From NCBI GenBank assembly GCA_037176725.1, contig JAZBRS010000060.1, forward strand, positions 55,084,001-55,148,000: a stretch of 64,000 bases of DNA, read 5' to 3'. The position numbers and the translations under genes are program-made. How positions within the stretch are numbered: the stretch's first letter is position 1; every line of letters begins with the position of its first letter. Source of the stretch: Posidonia oceanica. Taxonomy: Eukaryota > Streptophyta > Magnoliopsida > Alismatales > Posidoniaceae. Shown here piece after piece: positions 47,138 to 60,103 of the stretch. The notes under the pieces were generated by a model that searched no databases, was not told where the DNA came from, and was given only the letters and a program-made list of their open reading frames with translations.

Positions 47138-50100
47138 ATACTCTTTTAAGAATGCGATGAATTCTACTCGAGCCTGGGGGGACAACTGGGCACTGATACG
47201 GACTTCTCTGACTTCCTCAACTGTGCCGATGTTAACGACCTCTGTTTCTTCTTCAACATGGAGGTTGGGGCCTTCTGGGTCGTCGTCGTAGGGCCGGAAC
47301 TCGGGCAATGGTTCGTCAATCTCGTCCTCACCCGTATCATCCTCCTCTCCATAGGCAATAAGTTCCGAGAGGATCTTTTTCTCAAAAGAAGGATTTGTGA
47401 TGTCGAAAGAGTGTATATGTTCTGCTGCTTGGCCCTGATGATGCTTCAGGATGGTCACGTTTACTCGAGTATTCTTGTAGCCTCGGTGCACGACCTCCGT
47501 CCTGACAACTTCTTCTGTCTGCTCTGGCCTGACTGATTCTGCTGAGTGCTCTGCTGATGCTACTGAGGGCCTTGCTGATTCTGTCGCTGATACTGCTGAT
47601 GGCCCTACTACTTAGGCTGTTGACAATTCTGTTACTGAGGCTGCTGACAATTCCGTTACTGATTTTGCTTTTTATTCTGTTACTGCTGCTGCTTGGACTG
47701 CTAGTGCTTCCTCCTCTAAGTCTTCTAGTGTGCTTGTGGAGGGTATGTCGGACTGGCAGCTGATCTGGGCACTGCTGCTTGCTACACTGCCTGAGTGAGG
47801 CATGTGCTGCACAAACCACCTAGACCCGCCTTCTGGTTGCAGAACAATGAGCTCATCTGGTCTAGGGGAGTCTGGTACTGCTGAGTCTTCTTCCAGGACC
47901 ATGATAAAGGCATGGTCTTCTTGTAGAGGAGGTTCCATAGCCACGGCTTTCCCTTTCCTTTCTACGGCTTGGTGCTCTGCCAGGTCTTCTACTATCGACT
48001 TGAGCTATTCCTAATAATGTAGCTCTAAGTTGGACATCCATGAATCGACCTGGGCTTCTACCGCCACTCCTTCCTCCTCATCTGAGGGTGAGTCGACATA
48101 GTAGGCGTCGGGGGCCTACAGCTCTGGCCTGGCTACTAGATGGATTGCTGCCCTTGATATTTGCATGGTCTGGCTCACGGGTGCGCCTGATTGCGGCAGC
48201 TTCAACATCGGAGATCCAAACAGACTGGTCAGCGGGGCCGCAGATGGGTACGCTACCAGGGTCACTGTTGCAGTTGGAGAGCAGGCAGAGGTGCTCTTCT
48301 AAGGGCCCAAGGGCTGGGAGACTATGGTGCTCAACTGGACCTCTGCATCTGGTTGTGGCTGTGAGAGTGCGGCCTTTGACACCATGGGGGCCTACCACGA
48401 AAGTTGCTGTTTCACGGCAGGAGGATGTGAAACGGACTGCACCAGTTGCATTCTCGGTGATGCGGCTGCTGAAGTGGGCCGAGTCGCGCTGCTGACTGAA
48501 TTCACTAACTGTCCCTCCAGAGAGAGTGACAGCGATACTGATGCGACTGCGACCGCAGGTAGCCTGCTTGATTGTGCCTGAAGGAGTGTCCCTGATTTCT
48601 GAGCTGCCGTTGCTGCTTGTGCTTGTGATGCAGATGTGGCTGCAAAAATGTAAGAGCTTGTCAGTTCTGCCACAGGGCCTGCTGAATTGTCTGCTGTATC
48701 TGCTAAAGGTAGAGCCAAACAAACCGACCGTGGCACCTCTGTGCTGACCAGAGCTTGGCTGCCAGTTGGGACTGCCTCTACTGCGCCAGACTACTCATCC
48801 GAGTAGTAGTCCTCAATGCAGACCCAATCTTCTGTCGGCACCATGGCTTGATCATCAGTTGATCCCAGAACTCCTGCACTGGTGAAGTTAGTGAGGTCTC
48901 TGGGGATGGTTGGTTCCTGATCCTTCAGTTGAAAGCAGTGATTTTCGTTGGGCTTGGGCTCATAACCGAGGCCTTCAGATTTCCTCCGCTCCACCGCTAC
49001 CATCGGCTCTGCAATCCCCTGGCCATGATGCTCGAGCGGTGTACCCTTTATGTAACCCCACCTGTGACATACATTCTCGACCATTTGAAAGGGGTTGTTG
49101 TGAATGGCCAAGGAGTTGGCGCGTTCAAGATCAGGAATGAAGTTAACCAACTCACACCAATTAACACGATACAAAGCTTCGGAAGTCTCAGGGTCAAAAG
49201 GGATAGTTTGTGAAGAGACGAGAGAGACTGCCTCGATCCGCTCCTTCTCAAAGTTCTCTGCCACGACGACAATGACATCATCACCGTGATGGTACTTTAT
49301 CATTTGATGGAGGGTCGAGGGAAGGACTTGATGCTTGTGGAGCCAAGGGCGCCCAAGTAGGAAGTTAAAGTTTGGCTTTAAGTCGACGACATAGAATTCT
49401 ACATCGAATACGATCGGGCCAATGGCAAAAGGAATAATCAGGATCCCTAAAGCGTCATGGTGGGTGTTGTCAAAAGCTGTCATTCCTTTCACGGCTGGTG
49501 TGATATCCTCAGCTTTGAATCCGAGCTTAGTTGCAGTATGCAAGGGGCAGACGTTATGGCCTGACCCGTTATCAACCAGCGTTAGAGGAATGCAAAAGTT
49601 TTTGAATTGAACCGTGACGAACAGAGGTTGATTGTGATTAATCCCTGCTGGAGGCAGCTCATCACTCGTAAAAGAGATGATCTGGGGCTCTGCAATCATC
49701 CCTACCATGCTTTCCAAAGTTGAAGGCTCAATAGATTGGGACACATGGGCGGCCTGGAACATGCGAAGAAAAGCTTTGCGGTGTTCGGCAGAGGTGTGGA
49801 TTAGGTCCCAAATGGAAATGTCGGTCTTGACCTTCTTAAGTTGAGAGGTTATGTCAGCTTTGGCTTGGTTTTTCTTGGCAGCAGGAGGGGTAGTTTTGGC
49901 AAGCTCTAAAGGGGTAGTCACAAGAGATTGGGTTGCTACAGGTTGGGCAGGCATTTGGCTTGCTACAAGTAGGTTAAAGGCCGGATCTGCTATGGGTTGG
50001 TTAGAGGGTGGGGGCAGAGCAGGTTCAGGATAGTTTGGCCTAACTACCGGTGCTGGGGGTCTGTAGACCCTCCCCGATCACGTTACTTCCGCACACATTT

Positions 50101-52767
50101 CTATGGCATAGTTGTAAGGGACGTGATGGGTGTCTAGGGTTAAATCAATAACCACAGGAGCATGTGCTGCGAGCATAGGAGAGGTTACAAGGAGACCTAC
50201 TGGATACTGAGGTCTATCTAAAAGGTAAGGTTGTTGGGGTGGGAAGGCAGGGGTTGGCTGAGGTCTGCCTAGAAGATGTACAGGGGATTCCAGTTGAGGC
50301 CGCCCTAAGAGGTGGACAGGGGATCTAGGCTGGGCCCTAGCTAGGAGGTGTACAGGGGGTTGAGCCTGAGGAAGCACAGCACGGTGTGCGAAGGGGCGCT
50401 CCAACTTGGCACATGGTCGGATCATGTGAACTCTCGACTCAGAGCCGGCAACAGCCGCAAGATAGAGATTAACAGGGAAAGGCTCAGAGATATCAGAGAT
50501 CAGATCAGAGGGGTCTATTACAGATGTAGTAGGCCCAGAAGGAAAGACAGAGTGAATGCCTGAGGTTCCCGCCCCTCTCGGATAAGAGTGCTCTGGTAGA
50601 GGTTGGCGGACAATGCCAGAATGAGGGGGAACAGCTGAATGAGCAGATGCATGAGTGTGTGCTTGAGTGAATGCCTCGTGTGTGTCAATCACAATCGTTC
50701 CCGAATTAAGTCCTGAATTGCGTTCCACAGGGAGTAGTAATTATCCGTCGAATGCCCGACACTTCGATGGAAATTGCAAAAGAGGTTGGCCTTAAACCAA
50801 TACGGCAAGGGATTTGGGGACGAGCGAACCTCCGGGAACTTCAGGAGCGATGCAACCTTTGGCAAGATGGTCGTGAAAGGTTCCACCAGTGGGGCGAACT
50901 TCCGCTTCTCAGTGGGTGGCCTTCTTTGCCTCTGGCATGAGCCTTGCTGAACCGGTGCGGTGGGGTAGACCAGTCTAGTGGTGGTAGTGATCTGTGGTGT
51001 GGGTGGATTCCTAGTTGCAGGAGCATACACCATCTGAGCTGGGCCAGGTCGGGACGGCAGGTGAACAGGCACAGCAGGAGAGTCAACGAATGCAACAGCG
51101 GTCTTCGAAGCGTCTTTCTTCTTGGGACGGTTGTTGCTGCTACCGCTGTTGTTGTTCGAGGTGCTGCTGTTGGCACTGTTACTGCTGATCGCGGCCTGCT
51201 TAGCAAACGCAGAGAGAGCCGGGAAGTTGCCACTCCGCAAAGAACTCACCACGCGCGCTCCAGCTCGGATAAGTGCGGCAAAAGTAGTGACTGGTTGAAT
51301 GCTAAGCAGATCCCCAAGAGATGGCTGTGCCCCTTTGATAACGATCTCAATAGACTCCTCATCAGAGGGTCTATCTCGAACCTGTGAAGCAAGGGCACGC
51401 CAGCGGCCGACGTACTCCCCGAACGGCTCGCTGGGATTCTGCTTGGTTGCGATCAAGTCTGCCCGCTTTGGGACTAGATCGAGGTTGAAGGAGTATTGTT
51501 CCAAGAACGCCTGACCGAGGTCATTCCAAGTCTTGATGGCTGACATATCAAGCGATATGAACCACTTGAGTGCCGGCCCGGTCAAGCTCTTCTGGAACAG
51601 GCAGATTAGCAACCTCTCGTTAGCCTGAAGCTGAGCGAGATCACCGCAATACGCCTTCAGGTGTGCTACGGGGTAGCCCCTACCATTGTATTTGTCGAAG
51701 TCCGGGATTTTGAGCTTCGGAGGGAGTACCGCCTCTAGAAAGCAACAGAGGTCCCGAAATTGGTAGGTCTGGTGCTCAGTACCCTGCACTAGTCATAGTG
51801 CCTTCTCCAAGACGTCCATCCGGTTATTAATGGGGTCTAGATTTGCTGCCATAGGAGAGGGATCGGCAGGGGTAGTGAGCACATACGCCGAATGGGTCGC
51901 ACCTAAGTGCTCCTCTGGATCTATCATAGCGTTGCCTGGTGGAGCACCGGGATGGCCGACGTATCCATGCTGGGGAACTGTGTATGCAGGGATGTATGCA
52001 AGGTTCTCGGCTTGATGCAAGGGAGGAGGGTAGATGACATGCTGTGCTGTGGGGGGAGTAGGATGCTGGAGCACCAGTTGTTGTACAGGCGGGGTGCCAG
52101 ACAGCGAGCCAGTAGGGTACTGGGCTCTAGCCAGTCCAAAGGACTGACCACCATGGGGAAGAGGAGCATGCTGTGCTAAGTGTTGTGTAGAAGGAGGCGG
52201 TAAACGGGCCCCCATCGTCGGAACCGTGAGCAGTTGAGACGAGGTAAATGTGTGAAATGCAAGAACTGGCCTCAAAGGAACCTCAGAAGCGACAGGAGTA
52301 AAGGAGGGATGAACCGATAGAGCCATGCCCTGCAGTCTCTAGGCAAGCTCCATCAGGTGCTGGTATTGAGCCTCAGGCGTTCCGTCAGTGAGAACGCTGA
52401 AGTGCAGTGCCGGCAAAGATTGAGAAGCAAATGGCACGGACACAGACTGTCTGGGAGGAACAGGTGCTACAGTAAAAGTCGCAGCAGCGGTAGAAGGGAT
52501 GTCAAGGGCGACGTATCCCTGGGAAGGAGGGGGCAATGGCATCTCCGAAACACGAGTAACGGTCATCAAGATAGACTCGACGACCAGATCCAGAGGAAGA
52601 GATGCTTGCCAATGTCCTAGGACATATTGAGATACCAGAAGCATTAGGGGAGGAAACCTTGGCGTCGGAGGGGGAACAAAGGGGATAGAAGGAGCAACCG
52701 GAGGGGCCGAAGCGGAAACACCCTCCGAGACAAGAGTAAAGAGAGGCTCACTGACGTACTGGGCCAT

Positions 52768-54073
52768 TGCTGACCTAGAGCACATGAGGATAGGGCTGCG
52801 ACAGGTATGCAAAGGGCGATTCCTAATAGGAGCTATCGTCGCAAGTGCGGATAGCTCAGAAGGGGAATGGTCGCGAACAAGGTCGCAACAGGGGTGTCTG
52901 AAAGGGACAGTACTTGAGCTCTAGCAAGGGAACTCGCTTACTGATCACTGCCGACACAAGCAGAGACAATCAAGGATTAGAAACTAAAAGACAGATGCAA
53001 ATGAGTTAAGTTAGATGGCATGAATGATATGTATGCTTTCTAGTATGCCCCCCTCACCTATCTAGTGTATCCTAGTAGGTGATCTATTTCGGGTATCCCC
53101 AGGTGTGCGGGTCACCAACTCAGGTCAGAAAAGTAGGCTCCCTATCGAACTCCTAGCCAGAGCTGAGGAAATAACAGGGTGGTGCGTTGGTGGCCCTGAC
53201 CTTGCCAAAGCATGGGCAGTACTCTCCACTACACCGACACGACCCCTGGACAAGGGGGCACAGACTGACTGACTTGGCCCAAGCCAGAAGCGGTGGAGCA
53301 AGAAGTCGGAACCGTCCTTCGCAGACTAGTTGGTGGACTCAGATGAGAAGAATGCATGCCCTATATGATGCGTATGCAAATGCTTAAAGTTTTTTATCTT
53401 GCGCATTTTATTAACCCAAGGGGGTGCAGGATTGTTTGAAGTCTCTAGTTGCTCCTAGAAGTTCTTTTTACTCGCCGTTTTTAGTTAACCACAGGGAGAG
53501 CAAACAGTCACTATTATCCTAGGCATGGCATGTGCAAAAGGGAAGAAAATCAATCAAATATGGCAAGCAAACATCATACAACAGAGCAAAAGGTAAGTGC
53601 ATGGCATGTACGGGTGTTTGTGAGCATGATAGTGAAGAGAAAGCATTCATCATGTCAAAAGGCATATATACAGGGCATGTGCGTGTGTAGTGACATAGCA
53701 AGTGTGTAAAAGAAGCATTCATCATTCAAAAAGCATGTATTGTTGCCAACCAAGTATGTAGACATGCATTGTGTAGGAAATAAAGCAATAACAAGCAGGC
53801 AAGATAAAGAAGGTAAAGACAGGTAAGCTGTAAAGCAAATAAGAGCAGAAGCAAGGAAATAAGTAAGTAAACAAGCAACAGAGGCAAAGCAGAGCAAGTC
53901 AAAGCAAACGCCAAGGCAAAGGAGGTGCAAAACCTAAGTAGAGTAACCACGAGGCGACTCGCTAAGAGTTTGCACAGAAGAGCGACCAAAACAAGCAAAA
54001 GAGGGAAACAAAGGTGAGCAAAACTGCGAAAGCGGGCGAGCAAAAAGCCAGAAACGAAAGCCGGAGTCTAGCA
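52768..54073 (-). other. Element B 5' leader
   Basis: 1.3 kb, homologous to C's leader with scattered substitutions and small indels. A 68-codon sense frame at 53725-53519 aligns with C's 67-codon frame. No gene is firmly supported. Confidence 0.7.
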
Positions 54074-54091
54074 TCCCCAGCGCAGTCGCCA
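54074..54091 (-). other. Element B primer binding site
   Basis: In sense TGGCGACTGCGCTGGGGA, one base inside the 5' LTR. It differs from C's site at two adjacent positions. Confidence 0.85.
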
Positions 54092-54799
54092 CTATAGTAA
54101 TCCCGGTGATCAGATCGTCCATGCACACTGCCAAAAGCTCGCGTGCACCGATCGGAATCAGGCTCACTATAAGCAGCTATGTCCGAGGAGGAAGGCTCAA
54201 CTCAAAAACACTTGAAACAGAGGAGAAAAGATAAGAAAAGAAGAAAATAAGACAATTCAGAGTCGCCACCATGTCTATTATCGGGAGACAAGGAAAATCG
54301 GAGGAAATGCGTGGATTAACACGCAAAACCAAGCAAAGGATGCAATGCAAAGCAATGCGAAGAAAACAAATGCAAATGAATGCAAATGATATGACTCATG
54401 CCTAGGATAAGGGCAATATGGTCATTACGGGCCAAAAGACTAGGCAAGGACTCCTATTACGTGCGGGGAAGGTGTTAGGCACTCCCGACATGCCCAAGAA
54501 TCGGTCTTTCTAGGCTTACGCTCGCATACGCAGGGAAATGCAGGTTTGAATGCCTAAGTGTCAATAAATGCCTAAATGGATGCTCAAAGGTGTGCTCTAA
54601 GTGGTGGAATGCAATGCAAGGAAGTAAACGTGCAGTCTAAGTGCTCAGCAACGCTGTCTGTGTTCCAAACCGGGTGAACCCTGGTTCGTGAGAACTCCAG
54701 CAGTAAGCATCACTGTCCTATATGCAAATGCAAGCGGAAAAGCAAAACGGCGGTAAAACCAAGCAATGTAGGCGACATGCAAGAGAAAACAGCATAAAA

Positions 54800-55096
54800 C
54801 ACGCAAAACAATGCGAGAAACAGGAGCGGCATGCGAAACGGTGCAAGAAAACAAGATCGGCACGTAAAACGGTGCGAGAAAACAAAGCAACACATGAAAC
54901 GGTGTAAAAAACAAAGCCAGCATGCAAAACGGTGCAAGAAACAGAAACGACACGTGAAACAGTGCAAGAAACAAAGCCAGCATGCAAAATGGTGCGAGAA
55001 AACAAAGCAGCACGCGAAACGGTGTAGAAAACAAAGCCAGCACGCAAAACGGTGCAAGAAACAGAAGCGACACGCAAAACGGTGCCAAAGCAAGCG
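54800..55096. repeat. 30-bp LTR minisatellite in B 5' LTR, about 10 units
   Basis: Ten units against six in the 3' LTR of the same element; the two arrays must have been equal at insertion. Units alternate between endings AAAGCCAG and AGAAGCGA, so the change looks like gain or loss of whole unit pairs. Confidence 0.87.
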
Positions 55097-58000
55097 AAAT
55101 AAAACATCGATAAAGCCATGCAGCTGCAGATGCAAAGAGGAAGAACAAGAGAAGCAAAGAGGAGGCAAACGATGCAAGTGTAAGAACAAGCGCCGCTTAA
55201 AGACCACGCAATGTAGGTGTGAAGACTTACAAAGGGGAAAGGAAGCAAGTGGAGGGATCACCACTGTCCTGTGACTGTTTCCCACCAATGTGTCCCACGA
55301 TATGTCTTGCACGCTGCCAAAAGCTCGCGATGCGATCGGATCATGGAAAAGGGGGAAGAAAGTCGCAATTAGTAGTGAATCCAGGGGAAACGCAACACAA
55401 GACACTGAGAATACGCGAAAAGGGGAGATAGAGTTGATAGATAAGAAGAGGGGGTTCTAATCTACATGCTCGAGAAAACAAGAAGCAAAAACCATGCATG
55501 CAATGCGAACGGTATGCAAATGTATGCTGTGCAGGGGTTCAGATGGACTTACCTTGGAAATCTGAAGCCTGATCTGAGGAATGTTTGGTCCATGTGGGAG
55601 AGTGCTCCTTCAGGGTCGTCCAGGTAGCTTGGTTGAGAAGATTCGGCGGCCAGATCAAAAGGTATGCTGGCTTCAAGGCAGAGGGGCCAGAACAGGGGAG
55701 AAGAATGGATCTAGGTGTAAAGGAGGTCCTAGGGGTGTGCAAAACAGGTCCTCCCATGTAAATGGGAGCTAAGTGTGCTTAAGTGTGTGCAAAAATGCTA
55801 AATACAAAGATGCATGGGTGCAATGCATGCAAAAATGCAAGAGAAGGACCTAAGAATAACTTTTCAGAAAACTTGGGGACCTATATGCAAGTTTTGAAAA
55901 AGTTAAGGACCTAAATGCAAGAATTTTGAAAAGTTAATGGCTTATATGTAAGGTTTTTGAAAACTTGGGGGTCTGAGTGCAATTTTACAAAATGCAGGGT
56001 TTTGAAATGCAATTTAATAAGGTAAACATGCATTTAAATAAGTTTTGAAATCATGTGGAGGACTTACATGCAATTTTGAAAAATGCAGGCATTGAAATGC
56101 AATTTTATAAGGTAAAACTGTGATTTTAAATGGTCTGTGAATGCAAACAGTGGACCTATGTGTAATTTTTAAATATGCAGGAGCTAAAATGCAATTTTAT
56201 AAGGTAAAAGTATGCATTTAAATGAGTTTTCTAAACATGCAGAGGACCTATGAGTAATTTTAAAGTATGCAGGGTATAAAATGCAATTTTATAAGGAAAA
56301 GAGTAAAAAAGCAGATGCTGTGCATGCAAATGGAGGACCTATATGCAAAAATCAGAAAACATGGGAGAAAAATGCAATGCAGTAAGAAAAGATGGAAAAT
56401 AAATGCTTAAATCAACTGATTAGAGGACTAAAACGTAAATAAAATAAAAGACAGGATTAAAATGTAATTTACTAAGGTAAAATCAGAGGATTAAATGAGA
56501 TTAACAACAAAAGGACTGAAATGCAAAAATAAAAAGCCACAGGATTGAAAAATAAAGAAGAAAATCTCTGTTTGAACTATTGTAGGACTGATAAGTACAT
56601 AAAATAAACAGCTGGACTAGAAAATAAATGCATAGAAACTTAAATGAACTGAGAATGGACTGGAATGTAAATAAAATAATTAACTGGGCTGAATATAAAG
56701 AAAAATAAATAGACTGTAACTGCAGAGGACTGAAAAGAAAATAAAAATACATGTTGGGCTAGAAATAAATTAAAACTTAAAGAAAAACACAGTAGGAGGA
56801 CTAGCATGCAATTAATTAGATTTTTAGGTTTTTCATGCAATTTCATATGATTTAAATTCAAACTTAAATAAATCTTAAACGATGGCAGGACTGGAAAGCA
56901 ATAAAATAAAAACATAAGCTAGAAATGCAATACATGGTAAAATTAGCATAGTAAGAAGAAATAAATGCACAGTAAACTTGCAGAACGACGGCCATTGTAG
57001 CAGTTGCTACCAGCGACTGGAGAGGGAGGCAGAGGGATGCTGGGGAGGCAAAGAAGCGTTGGCGGCGTTCACCGAAGCTGTGTGGAGATCGGAGACGTGT
57101 CGGAGGGCCGTGACACAGTCGGAGGCAGAGCAGACAATCGACGCGTCGGGGAAGTGATCTGAAGGCATGGTCGCATTCCTGGAGGTCGTGCGGTCCTCAG
57201 GCGACGCTCGGAAGTAAGTTTTGCTGGCTAGTGCAACGGGACAAAGGCGGAGCTCACCGAAGAAGACGATGGAGCGGCGGCATTGACTCAGCGACAGAAG
57301 GGGCAAACGCTAATCTAATGGCCGAAAAAGCAAGCAGGAGGGAAAACTAGGCTAGGGGGAAGAAGTGGCACCTGTTCTGCTGGCTGAGAAGCCCCCCCGA
57401 CGTGGGTGCCTTCTGCAGGAGTCGGCGAGATCCGTCCGGCTACTGCGGGCGTCTCCAATGGCTTCCGGACGTCTGGATCTTCTCAGTGCGTTGCTCCAGA
57501 GTTTGCTGAGTGCTTGGAACGGAGCTTTGCTGACTGCCGTGAAGGATGGGTTCTGTGGGTGCTCTGCAGGTCGCCGGAGGTGGGGGGAGGTGTTTACTGC
57601 TCTCTGGTTCAATTGGAGGGTGCCGGCGACTTGTTGGAGGTCTGGTGATGGGCTCTGGATGCTTAGGAGGGCTGGTGGAGGTTTGGAGAGGGAGTTTGCT
57701 GATGAGGGGATTTTCTGGCAGAAAAGGTTGCAGGTGTTTGCTGTGGATGGTATTGGCTGTGGTGAGGGTGAAGGCTGGGGCTCTAGTGTTTTTGAGAAGG
57801 TGGTGTTCTAGAGGATTGCTGGGTGGATTTTGGATGAGTTTAGTGGTCAGTAGTGGTTGGAATTTCAGGAGGAGTGATGATGGGTTGCTGTGGTGAAAAA
57901 TGGAAGTGTCGGGGTGATTTCTGGGGTGGATTGGCTGTGGAATGGGGGGCTGTAATGCTGGAGTTCTGGGTGGATTTGGGGGAGGAAATGGAGGTGATTT

Positions 58001-58155
58001 GCTGGGTGCTGGATACTCTAGTTTTGGTGGAATGGAAGAGGAAGAGGAGGGCTGAATTTGCAGAGGAAGAAAGAGAGGATTGGGTGGCTCTCAGGTGCTC
58101 TAGATGCTCTCTCTCTCAGGACGACAAAAGGCAGTGAAGGAGGGGAAGTGGTGAG

Positions 58156-58163
58156 GTTTTAAC
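58156..58163 (-). promoter_or_regulatory. Weak TATA-like box in B 5' LTR
   Basis: Sense reads CCTGTTAAAACCTC at the place homologous to C's ATATAAG box, judged from the shared TTTGAATTC landmark. It is a poor match and B may use another start. Confidence 0.3.
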
Positions 58164-60098
58164 AGGGCTGGAAGGAGACGAGCACGGGCTGGGATTTGAA
58201 TTCCCACTGGCGCGGGCTGACAGCTACAGAGCAGAGGAGTGGCCGGCGAGGGGACTGGCAATTAATGCCCCAGGGAAGCGGCTGAGAGCTAAGAGAGGAG
58301 GAGGGTGATCTGGAGCTGATGGGATCGAGAGGGAGAATTGAATTCAAAGAAGAGGAGGGAAGGAAGTTGCGGGAAGAAGAAGAAGGAGAAGAGGAAGAAG
58401 AAGGGTGGAGGGAAGGAGGAGGATGGCTGTTGTGGGCCGAGCTTGCGGTGCAGAGAAGAAAAAATTAAAAGAAAAAGATAGGAAAGGAAGGAGGAGAGGG
58501 GAAGGCAGTTGGGCCGGACCATGCCAAGGAAAAGAAAGAAATAAAAAGAAAGGAAGAAAGGAAGAAAAGAAAATGAAGAAGAAGAAGGAGAAGAAAAATA
58601 AAATAGAAATAAAGATAAAAAAAAGATTTAAAAAAGTTTTTAATGATAGTTGGTTAAGTTAGGATTTTTGATTAGGTTTTTAATGGTTGTTTTTAATTAG
58701 TTAATTAGGATTAGGAAGGAGTTTTAGTTTTGATTTAAGTTAGGATTTAAGTTTTCTTTTAATTTGTTTTCTTGATTTTGTTTTTAAATGTTTGTTAAAA
58801 AAAATAATTTAATTGTTTTTAGTTAAGTTCTTCTTGTTAGGTTGGGATTTTTAGTTAGGATTTTTTAATGGATTGTTCTTAAATTAATTAGGGTGAGTTT
58901 TAGATTTTTTGATTCTAGTCTTTTCCTTAAGTCTTCTTTGATTTGTTTTTGATTTTGTTTGTTAAGTTCTTTTAATATTTTTTTAGTTGAGTTTTCCTTG
59001 TTAATTTTTAATTAAGTGTTTTTAAATTTTTGATTGTTTCTTTTTTTCTTTTTTAATTAAGTTGTTAAATTGTTCCTTTTAGATTGGTTAAGTTAGGTTT
59101 TCCCTTAATTATTTGTCTTAGTGTTCTTTTTTAATTGTTTTCTTCTTTTTTAGGATTTGTTTTTGGTCACTTTTAATAGAGTTTTTACTTTTGGTTTGTT
59201 TTGAGTATATTTTGGTTTTTGCTTGATTTTATAGCATTTTCTTTTTGTTTGTTTTGTATTTTTTAGATTGCATTCATGGTTTCTAGTTTTAGTTAGGTTT
59301 TTGTTTTTAATTGTTTGTTTAAGTTTTAATTATTTCTTTTTAGGGTTTTGATTTATTTTTCTTTTGTTTTAGAGTTTTAATGGTTTTTAAGGATTTTTTA
59401 GAGATTTAGTGGAAGAAAGGAAAGGAAAGGGAAAAGGAAAAAGAAAAGGAAGAAAGAAGGAGTAAAGAGGGAAGAGAGGAGTTGAAGGAAAATAAATATT
59501 AGAAAATCAAGAAATAAGCTAAAAATAAAATAAAAATATAAATAAAATGCAGAAGAGATAGATGCACAGGGTGGGCCCACAACCAGGCAAGAAGAAGAGA
59601 GAGAAGGGAGTGAAAAGAAGGAGAATAATCAGGAGAGAGAGAGAGGAGAGAGAAAAGAATAATCTAGGAGAGAGAAAAGGATAATTTGAAGAAATGAAGG
59701 GGTTAGAGGTTTAGAAAAGAGGTGAAATTTGGGGAGTGTGTAGCCTAGGGTCTCTAGTGTTGGACCTAGGGTTTGGGTTTGGATTTTGGAAGGTTTTGGA
59801 AGGGTTTTGAGGTGTAGAAAAAAGGGTAATTTTACCTAGGTTTTCTAGGGTTTTTGGGAGTGGTTTTGGTTTGAAAATTTTAAGGATTTTTGGTAGGTTT
59901 GCTATGTTGGGGATGGTGAGTTTTCCTATGATTTTTGGGTAGTTTTTGGGCTTGGAAAAGAGCTGTGATTCTAGGTTAAGTTTGGGCTTGTTTTGGAGAG
60001 AATGATGAAAAGGAATGTGTAGGTTTGGACCTAGATTTGAATTTAGAAGCCACCAGAGGATTCCAATTGATTTAGCCTGTCAAAATGGGGTGTCAACA

Positions 60099-60103
60099 GT
60101 ATG
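60099..60103. repeat. Target-site duplication of element B, right copy (GTATG)
   Basis: Directly follows B's LTR terminus and is the first sequence of the resumed element A. Confidence 0.97.

Larger units (their letters stand above)
43958..52767 (-). pseudogene. Element B gag-pro-pol pseudogene
   Basis: Starts at MAQYVSE (ATG 52767) and ends at the stop at 43958-43960, 8.8 kb. One frameshift lies near 50700-50715, just after the gag knuckle, where a few bases are missing relative to C. At least a dozen in-frame stops occur, for example near 52338, 51790, 50077, 48790, 48391, 47671, 46750, 46414, 45082 and 44563; most replace Gln, Arg or Trp codons of relatives, as expected from C-to-T decay. 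Gag (about 51780-51150), protease VDNG (about 49573), RT, aRNH and integrase can all be recognised. Confidence 0.92.
5312..60098 (-). mobile_element. Element B: Tat/Ogre-like retrotransposon, interrupted by element C
   Basis: Sense is the - strand. The 5' LTR is 54093-60098; the 3' LTR is split into 5312-6317 and 34258 to about 38440 by element C. Without C and one duplicated target site the element is about 26.8 kb. It carries PBS, leader, gag-pol pseudogene, spacer, second-ORF pseudogene and a 3' UTR rich in hairpin repeats. It sits in element A between matching GTATG sites. The coding regions hold at least a dozen stops and one clear frameshift, so it is non-autonomous now. Confidence 0.95.
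54093..60098 (-). repeat. Element B 5' LTR, complete (6,006 bp)
   Basis: On the + strand it starts TATAGTAATCCC (TG mutated to TA) and ends GGGGTGTCAACA before GTATG. Left to right: 30-bp minisatellite (54800-55096), degenerate repeat block (about 55825-56440), GC-rich part (about 56980-58300), GAAGAA-rich part (about 58330-58620), T-rich part (about 58630-59400), GAGAGA part (about 59600-59690). It contains the uninterrupted GTAGG site (about 55211) that C used in the sister LTR. Confidence 0.96.

Noticed and set aside
54710..55405. 230-codon sense frame in B's LTR with repeated H-R-F-A-C units (similar ones in C and D)
   Set aside because: A 30-bp period without stops keeps a frame open automatically. 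Three overlapping frames are equally open and copy number changes freely.
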